Virus record (IMG/VR): IMGVR_UViG_3300034418_004482
Coordinates: 1-46,367 of that record
Source of the DNA: a virus
DNA: 46,367 nt
Strand: one strand, 5' to 3'
The notes under the pieces were generated by a model. The model searched no databases. It worked only from the letters and a program-made list of their open reading frames with translations, and was not told the DNA's origin. Position numbers and translations under genes: made by a program. Positions within the stretch are counted from its first letter, which is position 1. The number at the start of each line of letters is the position of its first letter. Below, in pieces: positions 1-7,858 of this stretch.

Positions 1-153
1 GTTGACGCAGCAAATGATGCTACAGTCGACGGAGTAGCATTAAAAATAGGAGAAACAATTTCTTTTTCTGCATCAGAATCTAATGGTACTCTTGGTAGAA
101 TAGAATATGATGCTACAGGATCGGAGCTTTTGATTATTAGTTTAAGAAAATAA
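1..153 (+). CDS. C-terminal fragment of a phage structural/tail protein
   Basis: An open frame enters from the left edge and ends at TAA 151-153, leaving the last 50 residues. The fragment is beta-rich in character (ETISFSASESNGTLGRIEYD, then ATGSELLIISLRK). This resembles the short C-terminal tails of phage fibre or head-decoration proteins, but I cannot name a family. The next gene starts three bases later, so it probably belongs to the same adhesin transcription unit. The start and N-terminal part lie outside the window. That it is coding is likely from its gene-like ending and tight spacing; the function is inferred from context only. Confidence 0.6.
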   Translation, partial: VDAANDATVDGVALKIGETISFSASESNGTLGRIEYDATGSELLIISLRK

Positions 154-156
154 TTT

Positions 157-2316
157 GTGCCTACTAGTATAAATTTTGATAAAAAGTTAGGTTTCATAAA
201 TGGAACTAGCATTGTATTGCCTTCAGGTTCTACTCCAGATTTCTCAACAAGGTCACTATCTTTTGATGGTATTGATGACTATGTAAGTACACAAGAAGTT
301 TATTCAGAATTAGACGGTCAAAACAATTTTACATTTAGTTTTTGGATTAAACCAACAAATTTAAACAACTCAAAAGTAGTTTTTTCAATTGGTAATGGTG
401 ATGCAGATTATAGAGCTCAACAATTCTTTGTAAACATTAGTAGTACAGGACAAATATTCTTTTATTTGAATATTATGGGTTATTATTGTATATCTAATAA
501 TTCGGTAATTAGTTCTAATCAATGGCAACACGTTTTAATTTGTAGAGATGAAAATGAAGCAATAAATAACAAGGTTAGAATATTTGTAAATAGTGTTGAT
601 GTAACACAAAGTGAGAATACAAGATATTGGACAAATACAACACCATCAACAACAAGTTTGTATATTGGTGAACATACTAATGGTTATAATAATCCATTTT
701 TAGGTAACATAGACGAATTTGCTATATGGAGTGGTACAGATTTAAGAAATGACGTAGCAACAATATACAACAATGGTAAGCCTGCAGATTTAACTAGCTT
801 AAACCCTACATCTTGGTATAGAGCAGGTGAAAACTCTACATTTGCATACCCACAAATATTAATGCCAGAAGATACTAATAAAGATAAAGTAAGTAAATAC
901 TCTTTTGCTTTTGATGGTACAAGTGATTATATAGATTTAGGAAATCCTACAGAATTGCAAATTACAGCCCTATTAACAATTTCTGCTTGGGTTAAAATGA
1001 GTTCAACAAGTGGACAAAGTCAAGATTGCATTATCAGTAAGGACAACGGAAACGCAGAAAGGTCATTCTCATTATGGGGTAAAACATCATTTAGTATTGG
1101 TCCTGTTGGATATGTTTGGAATGGCACAACATTTTATGATGTACAAGCAACAACAAACATTGAAGATGACAATTGGCATCATGTTATGTTAGTTTATGTT
1201 CCAAGTACAAGTTTAAGTATATATATAGATGGAAATCTTAATAATACAAATACAACAAGCATTCCCTCAAGCATAAACAATGCTAATCAAAACATTAATA
1301 TTGGTCGATTTGGTGGTGGAACATTCCAATTGACTGGTAATATTGATGAAGTAGCAATATGGAGTGATGATCTATCTGCTAGTGCTAATGCAATATATAA
1401 TGGAGGAGTACCTAATGATATAGCAAGCTTATACCCAACAAGGTTAGAAGGTTATTGGAAACTAGGTGAAGAGGCTAAGTTTACAGACAACTGGCTAGTA
1501 CCTAACTCAGCATTAAGTAACTTCTCAAAGTATAGCTTTAACTTTGATGGATTAGATGATTACATTGATTGTGGTAACAACGCTAATTTACAACCCACTA
1601 CTGAAGTATCAGTAAGTGCTTGGTTTAAATCTTCAACAGTAACAAGACAAACTATTGCTAGTAGAACATATTATAGAGTAAGGCTTAACTTAACAGGAGA
1701 TCTAGAATGGGCAGTTTATGAAAATGCGACAACGGCAGTTTTTGCAACTACAAGTGGAGTAAATTATGCAGACGATCAATGGCATAATGTCGTTTGTACT
1801 CACCAAACAAATGGAAGGTCAAAAATTTATGTTGATGGAACTTTACAGGCAGATATTGCGGGTTTAACAACAAATATATTTAACACATCTATAGAATTTT
1901 TAATAGGGCGAAGAAATTTTAGTGTTGCTCAATTTTTTATTGGAAATATTGACGAGGTTGCAGTTTGGACTTCGGAACTATCTGCAGGAGAAGTAACAGC
2001 TATATATAACGGAGGTAAGCCAAAAGATTTATCAGGACTATCTCCAGTTAGTTGGTGGAGAATGGGAGAAGAAGCAACCTATGATGGTACTTTAAATCAA
2101 TTTACAATTCCTGATCAAGGAAGCGGAGGTAATAATGGTACTAGCTCTAATACTATGTTGTTAGAGACTTTAGTAGGTAATACACCACAATACTATGGTG
2201 GAGGTATATCAGACAGTATGGATATATTTGACAGAGTAGGAGATGCTCCAAATAGTGAAAACAATACAGTAAGCTTCAATATGGAAGAAGCAGATATAGT
2301 AGAAGATACACCTTAA
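157..2316 (+). CDS. Triple LamG-domain phage adhesin / tail fibre protein
   Basis: This 719-residue protein starts at GTG 157, three bases after the preceding stop. It has three LamG/concanavalin A-like domains at about residues 28-205, 246-405 and 456-620. Each opens with a YSFxFDGxxDYI-type strand and closes with NIDEVAIW or NIDEVAVW. LamG domains bind glycans or proteins, so receptor binding on the cell surface is the likely role. The C-terminus carries a conserved-looking tail (SDSMDIFDRVGDAPNSENN, then NMEEADIVEDTP) that I recall from marine phage LamG proteins. The N-terminus (MPTSINFDKKLG...IVLPSG) is repeated in the BspA-like protein two genes downstream, which suggests a shared virion-attachment tag. 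Domain call is strong; the virion location is inferred. Confidence 0.85.
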   Translation: MPTSINFDKKLGFINGTSIVLPSGSTPDFSTRSLSFDGIDDYVSTQEVYSELDGQNNFTFSFWIKPTNLNNSKVVFSIGNGDADYRAQQFFVNISSTGQIFFYLNIMGYYCISNNSVISSNQWQHVLICRDENEAINNKVRIFVNSVDVTQSENTRYWTNTTPSTTSLYIGEHTNGYNNPFLGNIDEFAIWSGTDLRNDVATIYNNGKPADLTSLNPTSWYRAGENSTFAYPQILMPEDTNKDKVSKYSFAFDGTSDYIDLGNPTELQITALLTISAWVKMSSTSGQSQDCIISKDNGNAERSFSLWGKTSFSIGPVGYVWNGTTFYDVQATTNIEDDNWHHVMLVYVPSTSLSIYIDGNLNNTNTTSIPSSINNANQNINIGRFGGGTFQLTGNIDEVAIWSDDLSASANAIYNGGVPNDIASLYPTRLEGYWKLGEEAKFTDNWLVPNSALSNFSKYSFNFDGLDDYIDCGNNANLQPTTEVSVSAWFKSSTVTRQTIASRTYYRVRLNLTGDLEWAVYENATTAVFATTSGVNYADDQWHNVVCTHQTNGRSKIYVDGTLQADIAGLTTNIFNTSIEFLIGRRNFSVAQFFIGNIDEVAVWTSELSAGEVTAIYNGGKPKDLSGLSPVSWWRMGEEATYDGTLNQFTIPDQGSGGNNGTSSNTMLLETLVGNTPQYYGGGISDSMDIFDRVGDAPNSENNTVSFNMEEADIVEDTP

Positions 2317-2326
2317 ATAATAAAAA

Positions 2327-2584
2327 ATGCATAATACAAGAACATACGCAGTAATTAACTTATCAGATATAAGTCTGATAGACTTTTCTCAGGTAGCACA
2401 GACAAGTGCTCAAACAGTTAGAAGAAACCTAGCTCAAACAGAGTTTGTACTAAAGTGGGCAGAAGGACATGACCCTACATTTATTCTTGATGGAAGTGTA
2501 ACTCCTGTGGGTACATATGACCATCATGCAATACTTGAGTTAATGGCTACACCAGCTTGGTCAGAGCCAGATCCTGTAGAATAA
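2327..2584 (+). CDS. Small conserved phage protein between two adhesins
   Basis: An 85-residue protein starting at ATG 2327, ten bases after the LamG gene and five before the BspA-like gene. It reads as one soluble domain with AVINLSDISLIDFSQV near the N-terminus, VRRNLAQTEFVLKW in the middle and an acidic end. No signal peptide or membrane segment is visible. I recall similar small proteins next to tail-fibre genes in marine phages, but no function is established to my knowledge. Its position suggests a fibre accessory or chaperone role, which is inference only. Confidence 0.7.
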   Translation: MHNTRTYAVINLSDISLIDFSQVAQTSAQTVRRNLAQTEFVLKWAEGHDPTFILDGSVTPVGTYDHHAILELMATPAWSEPDPVE

Positions 2585-2589
2585 ATGTT

Positions 2590-4344
2590 ATGCCTACAAA
2601 TATCAATTTTAATAAGACTTTAGGAATAGCTTCAAAAGCTACTAATATTGTATTGCCTTCTGGAAATACAGGTTCAGAAATGATATTTACTATTACCACC
2701 ACTACAGCTAATGAAACATTTCAATTAGGAGGTAATACTGGAGGAGGTATTACTTATAACTATGATATAGATTGGGGAGATGGCACTCCTATAGAAAATG
2801 TAACAACTAATGCTAAAATACATACTTATGTAACTCCAGGTGTACATGAAATTAAATTAACAGGAGAAATTTATATAAAATCTAATACTGACGCATCTAA
2901 ATGGACTGAGTTTAAACAATGGGGAAGCAATGTTATAATATATGGCGTAAGAGAAATGTTTTATAACTGTCAAAATATGACATACTCTGCTACTGATGCT
3001 CCTAATTTAAGTCAAATGACTAATATTACTTATGGTGTATTTTACTGGATGTTTAGAAACTGTTATTCAATAACATCTTTAGACTTAACAAATTGGGATG
3101 TTTCTACAGTTACTGGACAAGCAACAGGTTGTTTTCAGAGTATGATTAATTTAAGATACATAAATATTTCTGGTTGGGATATGCGTAATGTTACTAGTCA
3201 TAATACCTTTATGAGAAGCATAGGAGAAAATAGTGCTGGAATAGGTGTAGACATTGTAGCTGATGATATCTTATTTAATGCAAATTCTACTAATTGGTAT
3301 CAAATGTTTTTGCAAGCTAAAATAAATTCTATTTCTGTTAGAAATTGGAGGCTTGGTGCAACATCTGCTTCTGTAGTACAGATGTGGAGAGATGTTGGAA
3401 ATTCCACAGGTTATACTGATAAATTTAATCTTGATTTAAGTTCTTGGACAAATACTTCTACTCTTGGCGGTCTTAATATGGACAGTTGGTGTTCAAGTGC
3501 CAAAGGGATGAAAACTATTGATTTAACAGGTTGGGATTTATCAAACTGCACATCATTTAATTCTTGGTTTATCAATTGTAGTTGGTTAAGAGAGATAAGG
3601 GGCTTAGATACATTAAGTCTAGATTCCTGTACTAGGTTAACTAGTACATTTTCAGGTTGCAGAAGATTGTCTTTTAACAATAGTAACTTTTCAAATACAT
3701 TTTTACCAAATGCTACTTGTACTAGTACAGCACAAACGTTTTATAACTGTGGGGATGTATTAACAGGAGCTGATTTAAGTGTTGTTCCGAATACTGCTAA
3801 TTGGAATATGTCAGCTGTAACTAGTGTATTAAATATGTTCAGAGATAATATATATAGAGCTGGTGAAGTTTTTACATTTAATTGGAATGCTCCTTTACTA
3901 ACAAGTTTGTATTTAGCATTTTATAATACAAAAGGAATTGCTGAAATAAATTTTTCTGGAGCAACTCTTCCTGCTTTAGGTGATTTAACGCAAATGGCTC
4001 AAAACTGTTCACAATTAGAAAGAATAATATTTGGAGCTAATTGTGATTTTAGTGGAGTTTCTAGTATGTCTAACGTAGCAAATGGATGTGGTATATTAAA
4101 CAGACTACAATTTGATTCAGCAGTTGATTTTTCATCAGTTACTAGTATGGCTAGTATTGCAAATTCTACTAGTGTGTTGCAAGTCTCGGATTATGATCTT
4201 GTTTTAAATAGAATGGCTGCTACAAATACAAATGCAGTTACTATGTCTTTTCATAATACAAATTATACCATTGCTGTTTCTGGTGCTGCTAGATCAACAC
4301 TTATAGGTAATGGTTGCACAATAACAGACGCAGGAGGAATATAA
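2590..4344 (+). CDS. BspA/DUF285-type repeat adhesin with N-terminal virion tag
   Basis: I chose ATG 2590 rather than the in-frame ATG at 2557: it gives MPTNINFNKTLG...IVLPSG, matching the LamG protein's start, and it follows the previous stop instead of overlapping it. The product is 584 residues. After the tag comes a PKD-like strand set (YDIDWGDGTPIEN ... HTYVTPGVHEIKLTGEIYI). Then come many BspA-like/DUF285 repeats, recognisable as LDLTNWDVSTVT, INISGWDMRNVT, IDLTGWDLSNCT and similar spaced copies. Such repeats form surface-exposed LRR-like solenoids used by bacterial adhesins; here they probably recognise the host surface. Family call is firm, receptor role inferred. Confidence 0.85.
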   Translation: MPTNINFNKTLGIASKATNIVLPSGNTGSEMIFTITTTTANETFQLGGNTGGGITYNYDIDWGDGTPIENVTTNAKIHTYVTPGVHEIKLTGEIYIKSNTDASKWTEFKQWGSNVIIYGVREMFYNCQNMTYSATDAPNLSQMTNITYGVFYWMFRNCYSITSLDLTNWDVSTVTGQATGCFQSMINLRYINISGWDMRNVTSHNTFMRSIGENSAGIGVDIVADDILFNANSTNWYQMFLQAKINSISVRNWRLGATSASVVQMWRDVGNSTGYTDKFNLDLSSWTNTSTLGGLNMDSWCSSAKGMKTIDLTGWDLSNCTSFNSWFINCSWLREIRGLDTLSLDSCTRLTSTFSGCRRLSFNNSNFSNTFLPNATCTSTAQTFYNCGDVLTGADLSVVPNTANWNMSAVTSVLNMFRDNIYRAGEVFTFNWNAPLLTSLYLAFYNTKGIAEINFSGATLPALGDLTQMAQNCSQLERIIFGANCDFSGVSSMSNVANGCGILNRLQFDSAVDFSSVTSMASIANSTSVLQVSDYDLVLNRMAATNTNAVTMSFHNTNYTIAVSGAARSTLIGNGCTITDAGGI

Positions 4345-4345
4345 C

Positions 4346-4660
4346 ATGGCACAGTTTAGTTTAAATGAAATAACAAAAAGTAATCCAAACAGATGGTTCT
4401 TTGTACCTAATGTAGCAGAAATGTTTAATGTATTTGGATATGCAGGAGATATAAACGTTACAGAAGTAGTAACAGGACAATCAAACATAGGAGCTTTTCT
4501 TACAGAAGATGAATTAGAAGTTTATGTAGATACAGAAACTGGAATAGCTAACTATTACAAAGATGCTGTAGAAAGTAGCTCAGAAAAGTTTCAAGGACCT
4601 TCAAGTAAGTATGAGCCTATAATACCAGAACCAGAGATAGAAGAGCCGCCTGTAGAGTAA
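4346..4660 (+). CDS. 104-aa protein ending the adhesin block
   Basis: Starts at ATG 4346, one base after the BspA-like gene's stop, so it is very likely co-translated with it. The N-terminal half (FSLNEITKSNPNRWFFVPNV) is mixed in character. The C-terminal part is acidic and proline-rich (IIPEPEIEEPPVE) and probably disordered. No membrane segment or known motif is visible. Similar short proteins with Pro/Glu tails sit beside tail-fibre genes in other phages, so a fibre-associated structural role is plausible but unproven. A 65-base AT-rich gap follows before the lysis block. Confidence 0.65.
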   Translation: MAQFSLNEITKSNPNRWFFVPNVAEMFNVFGYAGDINVTEVVTGQSNIGAFLTEDELEVYVDTETGIANYYKDAVESSSEKFQGPSSKYEPIIPEPEIEEPPVE

Positions 4661-4725
4661 TAAATAAAATGTATTTTATATTAAGTAATTACACTTATAT
4701 AAAAAATAATATGTAATTTTACGCC

Positions 4726-5019
4726 ATGGACGTTACAGGACTACAAATTGGATTTGACGCATTATTATCTATCTTATCTGCATTAGTGGGTGCTTTAACA
4801 GTTTGGTTTACATTAAAAAACAAAGTAACAATACAACAGCTATTGTTAGATAGATTATCTAAAGAAGTGGATGAACGTTTACATAAAAGAATTGATGATT
4901 TAAAATCTAAAGTAGAAGTTAATAGAGAGAAGAATGATCAAGCTATTAACCAACTTAGAGAAGATATGGCTCAAATGAAAATCGATATCATCGAAGCTAT
5001 TCATGCAATTAAAAAATAA
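4726..5019 (+). CDS. Membrane-anchored coiled-coil protein, possible lysis accessory
   Basis: A 97-residue protein with one N-terminal membrane segment (about residues 8-30, ALLSILSALVGALTVWFTL). A long charged helix follows (about 32-97) with heptad-like spacing, probably a coiled coil. There is no signal cleavage site. The layout fits a small inner-membrane protein with a cytoplasmic or periplasmic stalk. It starts the lysis block and its last 17 bases overlap the spanin-like gene. It could be a holin, an antiholin or a lysis regulator; the two-TM protein at 5455 is the better holin candidate. Coding status is well supported, function inferred from neighbours. Confidence 0.7.
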   Translation: MDVTGLQIGFDALLSILSALVGALTVWFTLKNKVTIQQLLLDRLSKEVDERLHKRIDDLKSKVEVNREKNDQAINQLREDMAQMKIDIIEAIHAIKK

Positions 5020-5458
5020 ATACATATTAATCTTATTATTATTCTTAATCTCTTGCAGCCCGCAAGAGAGATTTCATCGATTAATAGAAAAACATCCACA
5101 TTTACTTACTATGGACACTGTATATATTCATGATACAGTAAGAATAGAAGTTCCACGAGTAGTTCACGATACTATTATTAATGAACATTTCTTTACCGAA
5201 ATAACTAGAGATACTTTAGTTCTTCAAAAAGAAAGACTAACTGTAAAAATTTTCCATGATACTATAAAAAAGAATGTGTATATTAAAGGAGAATGTGATA
5301 CTATTACTGTAACTAAAATAATAGAAAGAAAAATACCTATTAGGTATTATGAAAACACACCTCTATGGAAAAAAGTTTTAGGTTGGTTTATACTAGCTAT
5401 TATTCTATACTTAATATATAGACTAGTTAAATTTTTAATCTTAAAAAAAAAGTTATGA
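5003..5458 (+). CDS. Predicted unimolecular spanin (lipoprotein with C-terminal TM)
   Basis: The 151-residue product begins with a lipoprotein signal: MQLKNKYILILLLFLISC fits a lipobox with Cys18 as the lipidated residue. It ends with a membrane segment at about 126-148 (VLGWFILAIILYLIYRL) followed by lysines. Between them is a beta-rich region with recurring short units (DTVYIHDTV, VVHDTII, ITRDTLVL, FHDTI). One chain with an outer-membrane lipid anchor and an inner-membrane helix is the architecture of u-spanins such as phage T1 gp11, which fuse the two membranes in the last step of lysis. It overlaps the upstream gene and joins the holin-like gene by ATGA at 5455. Architecture is directly visible; the spanin function is inferred. 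Confidence 0.75.
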   Translation: MQLKNKYILILLLFLISCSPQERFHRLIEKHPHLLTMDTVYIHDTVRIEVPRVVHDTIINEHFFTEITRDTLVLQKERLTVKIFHDTIKKNVYIKGECDTITVTKIIERKIPIRYYENTPLWKKVLGWFILAIILYLIYRLVKFLILKKKL

Positions 5459-5688
5459 AAGAATTTTTTAAACAACTATTAAGTGACGAATCAGGTAATT
5501 ATTCATCTAAAAGATTAGGAGGATTGTTGTGTGTATTAGCATTAGTGATAGCATTAGTAGCTAATACATTTACACACAATGATATTAGACCAGCTGAGTA
5601 TCTAGTAGATGCTGTAGCATTATTTGCTTTTGGTTCGTTAGGATTAACTTCAATTGATAAATTTACACGAGGTAGAAATAAAAAATAA
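5455..5688 (+). CDS. Two-TM holin-like protein
   Basis: A 77-residue protein with two hydrophobic segments, at about 22-40 (LGGLLCVLALVIALVANTF) and 50-66 (VDAVALFAFGSLGLTSI), ending in a basic tail (RGRNKK). Its size, two-helix layout and charged tail fit phage holins, which open the inner membrane for the endolysin. The start ATG overlaps the spanin stop (ATGA), which points to coupled translation. The endolysin gene begins 75 bases downstream. Holin is the best reading, but many small phage membrane proteins look like this. Confidence 0.7.
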   Translation: MKEFFKQLLSDESGNYSSKRLGGLLCVLALVIALVANTFTHNDIRPAEYLVDAVALFAFGSLGLTSIDKFTRGRNKK

Positions 5689-5724
5689 AATGGGATAACT
5701 CCGCTAATTTTAATTATTTATTTT

Positions 5725-5747
5725 GCAGTAGCATTTATGCTACCTGC
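5725..5747 (+). promoter_or_regulatory. Hairpin upstream of the amidase gene
   Basis: GCAGTAGCAT and ATGCTACCTGC pair as a ten-base-pair stem with one bulged base and a minimal loop, in the 74-base gap between the holin-like gene and the amidase. No T tract follows, so it is not a convincing terminator. It could tune endolysin expression or protect an mRNA end. The structure is read directly; function unknown. Confidence 0.4.
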
Positions 5748-5762
5748 TTTAATTAGATCTAT

Positions 5763-6467
5763 ATGGAAAAAATAATTACATGTCCTAATTGTCAAGCACA
5801 ATTTGATTTATCAGTTAACCCAACTCCTGAAGATAGTAAAGGTTCTAAATATCTTTGGATATTAGATAATGGACACGGAGGTATAGTTGACGGTGTATAT
5901 CAAACGCCAGGTAAAAGATCTCCAGTATGGCCAGATGGTAAAGTATTATATGAAGGAGAATTTAACAGAGCTATAGTAGATAGATTAATGGCTATGTGTG
6001 AAGCTAATAGTATAGATGCTATAAATCTTGTGAATACTCCTAATGACATTAGTTTATCAGAAAGAGTTTCTACTGCAAATAAACTAGCTAAGTCTTCTAA
6101 TAAACCTTGTATATATGTAAGCATACATGCCAACGGCTTTAGTGATGAATCAGCTAACGGATGGGAAGTTTATACTTCTCCAGGTGAAACTAAATCTGAT
6201 AAAATAGCTACAGTGCTTTACGAAAAAGCAGAAGCTGCGTTTCCTGAAAGAAAAATGCGTAAAGATACACGCGACGGAGATCCTGATAAAGAAGCTAACT
6301 TTTATGTATTAGTCCACACTACAATGCCTGCTATATTATCAGAAAACTTTTTTATGACTAACTACAGAGAATGTCACGAAATACTTATGAGCGAATCAGG
6401 TAGAGATAGAGTCGCTAAAATTCATTTTGAAATGATACAACAAATAGAAAATGGCAAAGATATTTGA
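5763..6467 (+). CDS. N-acetylmuramoyl-L-alanine amidase (Amidase_3), endolysin
   Basis: A 234-residue zinc amidase expected to cut the bond between N-acetylmuramic acid and L-alanine in peptidoglycan. The zinc and catalytic residues of Amidase_3 are all visible: His38 in DNGHGG, Glu64 in YEGEFN, His122 in SIHANG and Glu194 in ILSENFF. No signal peptide is seen, so export through the holin is likely. An N-terminal extension (about residues 1-25) carries a CPNC pair like half of a zinc ribbon. The gene sits directly after the spanin and holin candidates, completing a lysis cassette. Its 3' end overlaps the small basic gene at 6451 and carries tandem stops (TGA TAA TAA). Confidence 0.93.
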   Translation: MEKIITCPNCQAQFDLSVNPTPEDSKGSKYLWILDNGHGGIVDGVYQTPGKRSPVWPDGKVLYEGEFNRAIVDRLMAMCEANSIDAINLVNTPNDISLSERVSTANKLAKSSNKPCIYVSIHANGFSDESANGWEVYTSPGETKSDKIATVLYEKAEAAFPERKMRKDTRDGDPDKEANFYVLVHTTMPAILSENFFMTNYRECHEILMSESGRDRVAKIHFEMIQQIENGKDI

Positions 6468-6582
6468 TAATAAATATAAATCTAATACCACTAAAAGACC
6501 AGGTATACATTCTAAAAGTAAGACATCTAAATTAAAGACTTCTAAAAATTATAAAAAGAAATACAGAGGACAAGGAAGATAA
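6451..6582 (+). CDS. 43-residue highly basic small protein
   Basis: An open frame from ATG 6451 to TAA 6580-6582, overlapping the amidase 3' end by 17 bases in another frame. The product is 43 residues, very rich in Lys, Ser and Arg, and ends NYKKKYRGQGR. I recall similar tiny proteins of the form KRPG.H.K.K.S.....NYKK.YRGQGR beside lysis or structural genes in crAss-like and other Bacteroidota phages, which supports it being real. It may bind nucleic acid or be a minor virion component; neither can be shown here. Confidence 0.7.
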   Translation: MAKIFDNKYKSNTTKRPGIHSKSKTSKLKTSKNYKKKYRGQGR

Positions 6583-6599
6583 TTATCAAATAAAATTGA

Positions 6600-6607
6600 T
6601 ATATTTG
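6600..6607 (+). promoter_or_regulatory. Possible Bacteroidota -7 promoter element
   Basis: TATATTTG matches the Bacteroidota -7 consensus TAnnTTTG and lies just before the ring-protein gene at 6612. No clear TTG is seen at the -33 position. The predicted transcript would begin almost at the ATG, so it would be leaderless. Weak evidence in AT-rich DNA. Confidence 0.25.
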
Positions 6608-6611
6608 TCTT

Positions 6612-7337
6612 ATGTTAACATTAGAAGATCTTCAAGCTCAACTTGATGAGTCTTTGGCTATTAATTCTATAGAGTCATCTTATTCCTATGATTTCTATAC
6701 AGATTTAATAAATGAACAAAGAGCTCTATGGCTACGTAACGAATATAATAAGAATCGTAGCATAGATCCTTTTGTCATCCAGACTCTTCCTTGTTTAGAA
6801 TTAGAACTAGTAAATCCTATAGATTGCTGTATTACTGTACCAGATGCATGTAAAGTTTTAAGAACTAAACAAACTATTCCTAATACTATTGAGCTTTATT
6901 TTAAAAAAGGAATAGCCACTGTAGGTCCCGCAGATATAACTAAACCACGATTTGTAGTTATAGATTATTCTAGAGTACCATTTATTGGACACGGCAGAAC
7001 TACACAAAAAGCAATCTATACTTTTCTATATGACGATCATATGTACGTAATTAGTAAAGACCCTATAGTAAAGAATATTAAGTATATGACTCTTAGAGGA
7101 GTATTTGAGGACCCAACTACATTATTAAACTATGTCAATTGCGTAGACGGTAATACTTGTTGGTCTTCATCAGACCCATATCCTATTAACCAATGGATGT
7201 GGACATATATTAAACCTATTATTTTACAACAACTAATGCAAAAAGGAGCAGCTCCGTTTGACGATATGAACGACGCTCAAGATGCTAGATCTCAAGGTAT
7301 GAGACAAGCAGCTCCCGCGCAACAACAACAGCAATGA
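6612..7337 (+). CDS. Predicted crAss-like tail/ring structural protein
   Basis: A 241-residue soluble protein. N-terminal helices (LTLEDLQAQLDESLA ... LINEQRALWLRNEY) are followed by a mixed alpha/beta core and a disordered Gln/Ala tail ending in five Gln. This region precedes the IHF-like gene, as in crAss-like tail modules, where ring proteins flank the IHF-like gene and the muzzle follows. By order it would match the earlier of the two ring proteins of phage phiCrAss001 (gp40-like, from memory). The start follows a TAnnTTTG element by four bases. Its stop overlaps the next start (ATGA at 7334) and is a tandem TGA TAA. Structural role inferred mainly from synteny. Confidence 0.6.
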   Translation: MLTLEDLQAQLDESLAINSIESSYSYDFYTDLINEQRALWLRNEYNKNRSIDPFVIQTLPCLELELVNPIDCCITVPDACKVLRTKQTIPNTIELYFKKGIATVGPADITKPRFVVIDYSRVPFIGHGRTTQKAIYTFLYDDHMYVISKDPIVKNIKYMTLRGVFEDPTTLLNYVNCVDGNTCWSSSDPYPINQWMWTYIKPIILQQLMQKGAAPFDDMNDAQDARSQGMRQAAPAQQQQQ

Positions 7338-7858
7338 TAAAAAGAGGTAAAGGTAAGCAACTAGGTGACGTAAAAAAGAAAGATTTTTATACACACTACA
7401 AAGCTAATGCTAAAGAGGAGCTTATTAGTAAACCTTTATATAATAGTTTCGTAAAAGAATTACTTAGTGCGTTTTCTAATGCTATTGTTGAATTAGGATT
7501 AGAGTTAAAAATAAACAAAGTAGGCAAGCTTAGAATTAGAAGTAAAAAATTACACTTCTTTGATAAGAACGGTAAAAGATGTAAAAGTTTAAGAGTCAAC
7601 TGGGAAGCAACCTGGAACTATTGGCATACTAAACATCCTGATTTATCGAGAGAAGAAATAATAGATTTAAAAAATAAGTCAGTAATCTATCACGAGAATG
7701 ATCACAGCAGTGGAGAATTTTATGAGCATTTTTGGGATAAGTTTACTAATAACTTAAAATATAAAAGTTTTTATGTCTTTAAACCATCAAGGCAATATTC
7801 AAGATTAATTGCTAAAGTAGTTAAGGACCCAAATCGTAAAGTTTTTTATTATGGATAA
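7334..7858 (+). CDS. crAss-like IHF/HU-type DNA-binding protein
   Basis: This 174-residue basic protein resembles the 'IHF subunit' gene conserved in crAss-like phages. Visible features are an N-terminal helical region (YNSFVKELLSAFSNAIVELG), a beta arm (LKINKVGKLRIRSKKL), a VNWEATWNYW segment, and a C-terminal SFYVFKPSRQYSRLIAKVVKD. It is longer than bacterial HU/IHF, which are about 90-100 residues. IHF-like proteins bend DNA. Here, inside a tail/ring gene cluster, it could act in DNA packaging or have become a structural protein. It overlaps its neighbours on both sides (4 and 8 bases), so it is tightly coupled. Family match is from memory of crAss sequences; biochemical role is unknown. 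Confidence 0.75.
   Translation: MIKRGKGKQLGDVKKKDFYTHYKANAKEELISKPLYNSFVKELLSAFSNAIVELGLELKINKVGKLRIRSKKLHFFDKNGKRCKSLRVNWEATWNYWHTKHPDLSREEIIDLKNKSVIYHENDHSSGEFYEHFWDKFTNNLKYKSFYVFKPSRQYSRLIAKVVKDPNRKVFYYG

Noticed and set aside
2557-2589. Upstream start (MVRARSCRINV) for the BspA-like protein
   Set aside because: It overlaps the preceding gene, and the start at 2590 restores the N-terminal tag shared with the LamG protein.
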